Shown: positions 6,097-9,084 of the stretch, piece after piece | How positions within the stretch are numbered: the stretch's first letter is position 1 | How the letters are laid out: every line of letters begins with the position of its first letter | Origin: Gammaproteobacteria bacterium | GTDB lineage: Bacteria; Pseudomonadota; Gammaproteobacteria; Methylococcales; Methylomonadaceae | Length of the DNA: 9,084 nucleotides | NCBI GenBank assembly: GCA_024511045.1 | Contig: JANEMG010000075.1 | Location: forward strand, 1-9,084 | Reading direction: 5' to 3' | Position numbers and translations under genes: made by a program | Notes under the pieces: model-generated | Told to the model about the DNA's origin: nothing | The model's input: the letters and a program-made list of their open reading frames with translations, nothing else | Database searches by the model: none

Positions 6097-6789
6097 TCAA
6101 TTTCCTGCCAGGGCGGCCAATTCTCTGGCAGTGATTCTTTTGCCATGCAGGGCGCTGGCAACCAGCGCATGCTCTATGCCGATCTTCTGCAGTTTGTGCA
6201 GATCCCGGGCGTCACGAATGCCGCCCGCGGCGATGAAGGTTTTTTCGGGATGTCTGCTCCGATAGTCGGACAACAGTTGCAGATCGGGGCCTGCTCCGCT
6301 GCCCACGCGCTGCAGGGTCATCAGGATGACGGCTTCGGGCCAGCAGCTGGCATTGTCGAAGAGTTCTTCCGGCCCGAGATTGCCGGCCGCTGAAAAGTCC
6401 AGCGACAGAATGAAATGGTGGGAGGTGTCGATACTCTTCAGGTTCTTTTCCTGCAGGGATTCACTGCCCAATACCGGGACAAGATTCTGCGGTTGTCCGT
6501 TGCTTTCGAAATCCCCACTGCAGCCGCGATCGACCCAGAAACTGATTGCCGGGTATTTCTTCGTCAAACCGGCCAGCAACCGGTCATGGTTTCCTGTGCC
6601 GCCGATGGCATCCAGGTCGGCGATATAGAGAATGCTGAAAGGCTGTATGTCCAGGAATGCATCGATGACATCGCACGGATCACTGGAGTGACATAGCGGG
6701 CTGTTCACCGGCCGATACTGATCACGCCGTCCCTGCCGGGCGTGGACTACCTTGTTGTCCAGAAGATCAAGAACAGGGATGATATGCAT
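6097..6789 (-). CDS. HisA-like (beta/alpha)8-barrel protein of the H4MPT clusters (Orf9 type)
   Basis: This 230-residue protein is related to the histidine-pathway isomerase HisA, in the branch kept in methanogens and methylotrophs (Orf9, which I recall as COG1411). Its reaction is not known to me. HIIPVLDLLDNKVVHA (2-17) holds the first-strand Asp8 of HisA. YIADLDAIGG (55-64), FILSLDF (126-132) with the second acidic residue D131, FIAAGGIRDARDL (185-197) and ALVASALHGKRI (208-219) follow; the last two form the C-terminal phosphate site. No other his gene is present, and the association with fae and mch argues against true histidine synthesis. It is the only gene of the cluster on the minus strand. 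ATG 6789 is the only possible start, since an in-frame TAA lies three codons upstream. No Shine-Dalgarno site precedes it, and its 5' signals must lie inside the divergent gene. The end faces fae across the shared terminator. Confidence 0.88.
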   Translation of the reverse strand: MHIIPVLDLLDNKVVHARQGRRDQYRPVNSPLCHSSDPCDVIDAFLDIQPFSILYIADLDAIGGTGNHDRLLAGLTKKYPAISFWVDRGCSGDFESNGQPQNLVPVLGSESLQEKNLKSIDTSHHFILSLDFSAAGNLGPEELFDNASCWPEAVILMTLQRVGSGAGPDLQLLSDYRSRHPEKTFIAAGGIRDARDLHKLQKIGIEHALVASALHGKRITARELAALAGN

Positions 6790-7806
6790 ATGAAAATATT
6801 AGTGGTCGAATATATTACCGGTGGCGGACTGGTCGATGCCTGCCTGCCTCCAGGACTGCTGCACGAGGGTGAACTGATGCTGCAGGCCCTGTTGACGGAT
6901 TTATTGGCGCTGGAGAGCATGGAAATTACCATAACTAGGGATTATAGACTCTTTCAGAAGGATTTCGCAGCGCAACGGGGAAACCTGACGCAGCTTGTCA
7001 TCAACCGTGACGATGATCTGCTGCAGGTGCTGCAGAAACAGCTGCAGCAATTCGATGCATTGTGGCCCATTGCTCCGGAATCGGACCGTATCCTGGAGAA
7101 AATCTGCCAGTTGGCTGAATCGACCGGAAAAATACTGTTGAATTCCTCCGCCGCAGCGGTCGCCATTGCCGGAGACAAGCAGAAAACCTGCGCCTGCCTG
7201 AGTGAGCATGGCATCCAGGCTGTTCCTGGCTATCCGTTTTCAGCGAGCGGAGAATTCGATACACAGCTGCGCGTACTGAAACCCGTCGACGGCATCGGCT
7301 GCAGCGATGTGTATTTGCTCGATGACCAGGCGGATTTTCAGCGCCTGCAGGCGACCATCTCCGATCACGACAATTATATCCTGCAGCCCTATATACAGGG
7401 CAGAACGCTCAGTCTCAGCTGTCTGTTCGCCGATGGCCGGGGCTGGCTGCTGAGCTGCAATGAACAACAAATCGAAACAATCGATGGCCGGTTTGAACTG
7501 CTGGCCTGCAGGGTCAATGTCCAGGCTGATACCGGCACCTGCAGGCGGCTCATCGACCGGATAGCGCTGGCCATTCCGGTACTTTGGGGTTATTCCGGCA
7601 TCGATCTCATCGTTTCCGATGCCGGGCTCTGGGTCGTCGAAATCAATCCACGCCTGACCACATCCTTTGCCGGCCTGCGCGATGCGCTGGGGATCAACAC
7701 GGCGCAGCTTGTGCTGGATCTACTGGACGGGACGCCGGAAATCTCCCGGTCCTGTGACGACAGCATCGTGATCGATATTGCCGGGGAGAACTGTCATGCC
7801 AGTTAA
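6790..7806 (+). CDS. ATP-grasp protein (Orf17 type, MfnD-like)
   Basis: This is a 338-residue ATP-grasp protein matching Orf17 of methylotroph clusters. I place it near the archaeal tyramine-glutamate ligase MfnD of methanofuran synthesis, so a glutamate (or tyrosine/tyramine) ligase role in methylofuran synthesis is the best inference. The start KILVVEYITGGGLVD (2-16) is characteristic. VLKPVDGIGCSDVYLL (162-177) is the ATP loop. ILQPYIQGRTLSLSCLF (197-213), YSGIDLIV (268-275) and GLWVVEINPRLTTSFAGL (279-296) complete the grasp core, with metal-binding E and N. ATG 6790 and ATG 6784 are both possible; I prefer 6790 because AGGGA (6775-6779) is then 10 nt away and family members begin MKILVVEY. 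The reading frame opens further back to 6742, but those codons lie over the HisA-like gene. The 3' end overlaps the MfnF-like gene by 11 bases. Confidence 0.88.
   Translation: MKILVVEYITGGGLVDACLPPGLLHEGELMLQALLTDLLALESMEITITRDYRLFQKDFAAQRGNLTQLVINRDDDLLQVLQKQLQQFDALWPIAPESDRILEKICQLAESTGKILLNSSAAAVAIAGDKQKTCACLSEHGIQAVPGYPFSASGEFDTQLRVLKPVDGIGCSDVYLLDDQADFQRLQATISDHDNYILQPYIQGRTLSLSCLFADGRGWLLSCNEQQIETIDGRFELLACRVNVQADTGTCRRLIDRIALAIPVLWGYSGIDLIVSDAGLWVVEINPRLTTSFAGLRDALGINTAQLVLDLLDGTPEISRSCDDSIVIDIAGENCHAS
7783..7788 (+). promoter_or_regulatory. Ribosome binding site fixing the start of the MfnF-like gene
   Basis: GGGGAG lies 7 nt before ATG 7796, inside the 3' end of the preceding ATP-grasp gene. 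It picks ATG 7796 over the upstream in-frame TTG at 7778, which would overlap the site itself, and over ATG 7811. Confidence 0.75.
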
Positions 7807-8848
7807 GACGATGGGCTGGGATATCGGCGGGGCGCACCTCAAGGCGGTGCTGCTGGATGAACAGGGCGTCGCGCTGCAGGTGCTGCAGCAGCCCTGCCAG
7901 CTTTGGAAGGGTCTGCAGGAACTACACCGGGTCATGCAGATGATGATCGATCCATTGGTAGCGGAAGACATTGCGCATGCAGTCACGATGACCGGCGAAC
8001 TGGTGGACCTGTTCGCCTCGCGTAGCGACGGTGTCCAGCAGATCGTCGCTGCCGTGCAGGAACGACTGGCAGGTCAGGCGGTTTATATTTATGCCGGCAA
8101 CGACGGTTTCCTCGATCCATCCGGGATCGATTCCGGCAATGCCTGGATGATCGCTTCGGCAAACTGGTTGGCCAGCGCCTCCTACACCGCCAAAAAAGTG
8201 CCGGCGGGAATTTTTTTCGACATTGGCAGCACCACGACGGACATTCTGTTGTTCAGGAATGGCCGTGTCGATGCCGTGGGGTTGACGGACTACCAGCGCC
8301 TTTGTTCCGATGAACTGGTGTACACGGGCATCGTACGCACACCGGTGATGGCCATCGCCGGACAGGCCCTGTTTCAGGGGCGCCAGGTGGGGCTGATGGC
8401 GGAATATTTCGCGACCATGGCGGATGTTTATCGCCTCACCGGTGAATTGCAGGAGACGCATGATCAAACGACTGCGGCGGACGGCGGCGAGAAGACCGTT
8501 GCCGGCAGTGCGCGTCGACTGGCGAGAATGATCGGCTGCGACTTCGATCCGGATCAGTTGCCGGACTGGATCGCATTTGCCGAAGATTTACGCCGCAGGC
8601 AGATGGACCGGATAGCGCATGGCTGCAACAGGCAACTGGCCCGTGCCGCGAATATTCAGCCGGTATTCGTCGGCGCCGGGATTGGCCGCTTCCTGGCCCG
8701 GGAACTGGCAGGCAAACGCCAATGTGACTATGTGGATTTCTCCGACTTGCTGCCACACCGTCTGCCACAGGCGGAGCTGCAGACCGCCGATTGTGCTCCC
8801 GCCGCCGCAGTCGCGCGACTCCAGCAGAGAAGCTTTGCACAGATTTGA
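7796..8848 (+). CDS. mfnF: MfnF-like, hydantoinase/oxoprolinase-related protein (Orf1 type)
   Basis: This 350-residue protein has the actin/hexokinase-like fold of the hydantoinase/oxoprolinase family, in the branch long called 'H4MPT-linked C1 transfer pathway protein' (Orf1). Its archaeal relative MfnF joins the activated furfurylamine phosphate to gamma-glutamyl-tyramine in methanofuran synthesis, so here it should perform the matching condensation for methylofuran. MGWDIGGAHLKAV (6-18) is the first phosphate loop. TMTGELVDLFASRSDGV (64-80), FFDIGSTTTDILLF (140-153, second phosphate loop), YTGIVRTPVMAIAG (176-189) and FVGAGIGRFLARELA (291-305, the C-terminal adenosine-type motif) follow in the normal order. 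The length is normal. The start at 7796 is set by GGGGAG; the 11-base overlap with the ATP-grasp gene implies translational coupling, and the two probably act in one pathway. The symbol reflects family membership, not experiment. Confidence 0.87.
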   Translation: MPVKTMGWDIGGAHLKAVLLDEQGVALQVLQQPCQLWKGLQELHRVMQMMIDPLVAEDIAHAVTMTGELVDLFASRSDGVQQIVAAVQERLAGQAVYIYAGNDGFLDPSGIDSGNAWMIASANWLASASYTAKKVPAGIFFDIGSTTTDILLFRNGRVDAVGLTDYQRLCSDELVYTGIVRTPVMAIAGQALFQGRQVGLMAEYFATMADVYRLTGELQETHDQTTAADGGEKTVAGSARRLARMIGCDFDPDQLPDWIAFAEDLRRRQMDRIAHGCNRQLARAANIQPVFVGAGIGRFLARELAGKRQCDYVDFSDLLPHRLPQAELQTADCAPAAAVARLQQRSFAQI

Positions 8849-8976
8849 TGACAAAGGACTGCAGGATAAAGGAGCAAAGCGGAAGAATTCTGCCTGAAGA
8901 TCTGGGCAGCTGGCGATTATCCCGGCTTTCCACTGCATCCGTAAAGGTGTATAAAAGAAAAAAGGCTCTTCAGTGA
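8848..8976 (+). CDS. Doubtful 42-codon ORF after the MfnF-like gene
   Basis: The ATG at 8848 shares bases with the preceding TGA (TGATG), and the frame runs 42 codons to TGA 8974. The peptide begins MTKDCRIKEQSGRILPEDLG and is rich in Lys and Arg, ending KVYKRKKALQ. I recognise no family. AGAGAAG about 16 bases upstream is a poor ribosome site, and the end runs into a terminator-like hairpin. The coupled start is the only argument in favour; chance is more likely. Confidence 0.13.
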   Translation: MTKDCRIKEQSGRILPEDLGSWRLSRLSTASVKVYKRKKALQ

Positions 8977-9003
8977 TATCTGTGGGTAAAGAAGCCCCTT
9001 TTT
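8961..9003 (+). terminator. Weak terminator-like hairpin after the MfnF-like gene
   Basis: AAAGGCTCTTC (8961-8971) can pair with GAAGCCCCTTT (8991-9001) as an 11-bp stem with two central mismatches and a 19-nt loop, running into five T's (8999-9003). It is the only candidate end for the transcript of the ATP-grasp and MfnF-like genes. The long loop and mismatches make it much weaker than the fae terminator. Confidence 0.4.
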
Positions 9004-9082
9004 AGCCATTGAACTGCGGACTCCGTGTGGACAGCCCGTGGATTTCATCCCGCCATCCCTGGCGGGGTGAACGTGTGGAAAA
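8981..9082. promoter_or_regulatory. Cluster of DnaA-box-like words
   Basis: Read on the minus strand against the DnaA box TTATCCACA, this stretch gives TTACCCACA (8981-8989, one mismatch), CTGTCCACA (9026-9034, two mismatches), AAATCCACG (9038-9046, three mismatches) and TTTTCCACA (9074-9082, one mismatch). All share one orientation. Same-strand boxes of this kind occur ahead of dnaA and in bacterial origins. The window stops here, so neither dnaA nor an AT-rich unwinding region can be seen. Confidence 0.3.
9044..9071. repeat. Strong G+C-rich hairpin at the right edge
   Basis: TTCATCCCGCC (9044-9054) pairs with GGCGGGGTGAA (9061-9071) over 11 bp, with one G-T pair in RNA form and a 6-nt loop (ATCCCT). 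There is no T-tract on the plus strand, so a standard terminator is unlikely. It sits between two DnaA-box-like words. It may be a dispersed palindromic repeat or a structural element of the region to the right. Confidence 0.6.
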
Positions 9083-9084
9083 CC

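Noticed and set aside
6742..6789. N-terminal extension of the MfnD-like protein
   Set aside because: These codons are antisense to the start of the HisA-like gene. The family N-terminus MKILVVEY begins at 6790 with a suitable ribosome site.
7020..7050. Repeated CTGCAG words in the MfnD-like gene
   Set aside because: They encode in-frame Leu-Gln pairs in a helix and CTG CAG is the favoured codon pair throughout the window, so no separate repeat is needed to explain them.
1..9084. CRISPR array, tRNA, rRNA, or a defence or toxin-antitoxin system
   Set aside because: No regularly spaced direct repeats, no cloverleaf-like segments and no rRNA-like stretches were seen by eye, and every confident gene belongs to C1-cofactor metabolism or the IS.

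Overview
The window comes from a methylotrophic bacterium that oxidises formaldehyde through the tetrahydromethanopterin (H4MPT) pathway. A gammaproteobacterial methanotroph (Methylococcales) fits best. This rests on the Fae and Mch sequences, the moderately high G+C coding style, the compact gene order, and a GTAG-type REP element next to an IS630-type transposase. The taxon is inference from remembered sequences; no database was searched.

Layout. Positions 1-446 hold the 5' part of an IS630-family element, read leftwards and cut by the window edge. It is visibly more AT-rich than the rest. A GTAG REP hairpin (447-476), a second inverted repeat (481-529) and a TATAAT box (567-572) lead into the main operon. 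That operon runs rightwards without real gaps: beta-RFAP synthase (mptG, 604-1569), an ATP-grasp protein (OrfY type, 1601-2665), methenyl-H4MPT cyclohydrolase (mch, 2670-3626), a RimK-like ATP-grasp ligase (Orf5 type, 3631-4548), a CitG-like protein (Orf7 type, 4545-5435) and the formaldehyde-activating enzyme (fae, 5513-6022). It ends at a textbook terminator (6043-6073). A HisA-like gene of unknown function (Orf9 type, 6097-6789) faces it on the minus strand. Its start codon abuts the start of a divergent plus-strand pair: a third ATP-grasp protein (Orf17/MfnD type, 6790-7806) and an MfnF-like protein (Orf1 type, 7796-8848). The last 236 bases are non-coding or doubtful. They carry a weak terminator-like hairpin, a very strong hairpin and several DnaA-box-like words.

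How the genes work together. Fae condenses formaldehyde with H4MPT, and Mch hydrolyses methenyl-H4MPT to formyl-H4MPT further down the route. MptG makes the first committed intermediate of the H4MPT side chain. The MfnF-like and MfnD-like proteins point to synthesis of methylofuran, the formyl carrier used by the formyltransferase/hydrolase complex. Three different ATP-grasp proteins, the CitG-like protein and the HisA-like protein are long-known companions of these genes in methylotrophs; to my knowledge their exact reactions are not all settled, and they are the unexplained part of the window. The oxidation enzymes MtdB and FhcABCD are not encoded here.

The overall cluster is a known type. 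The points that most deserve a second look are the missing canonical start codon of the OrfY-type gene, the zero-gap divergent start site at 6787-6792, the possible ribosyl-transfer role of the CitG-like protein, and the DnaA-box-like cluster at the right edge.
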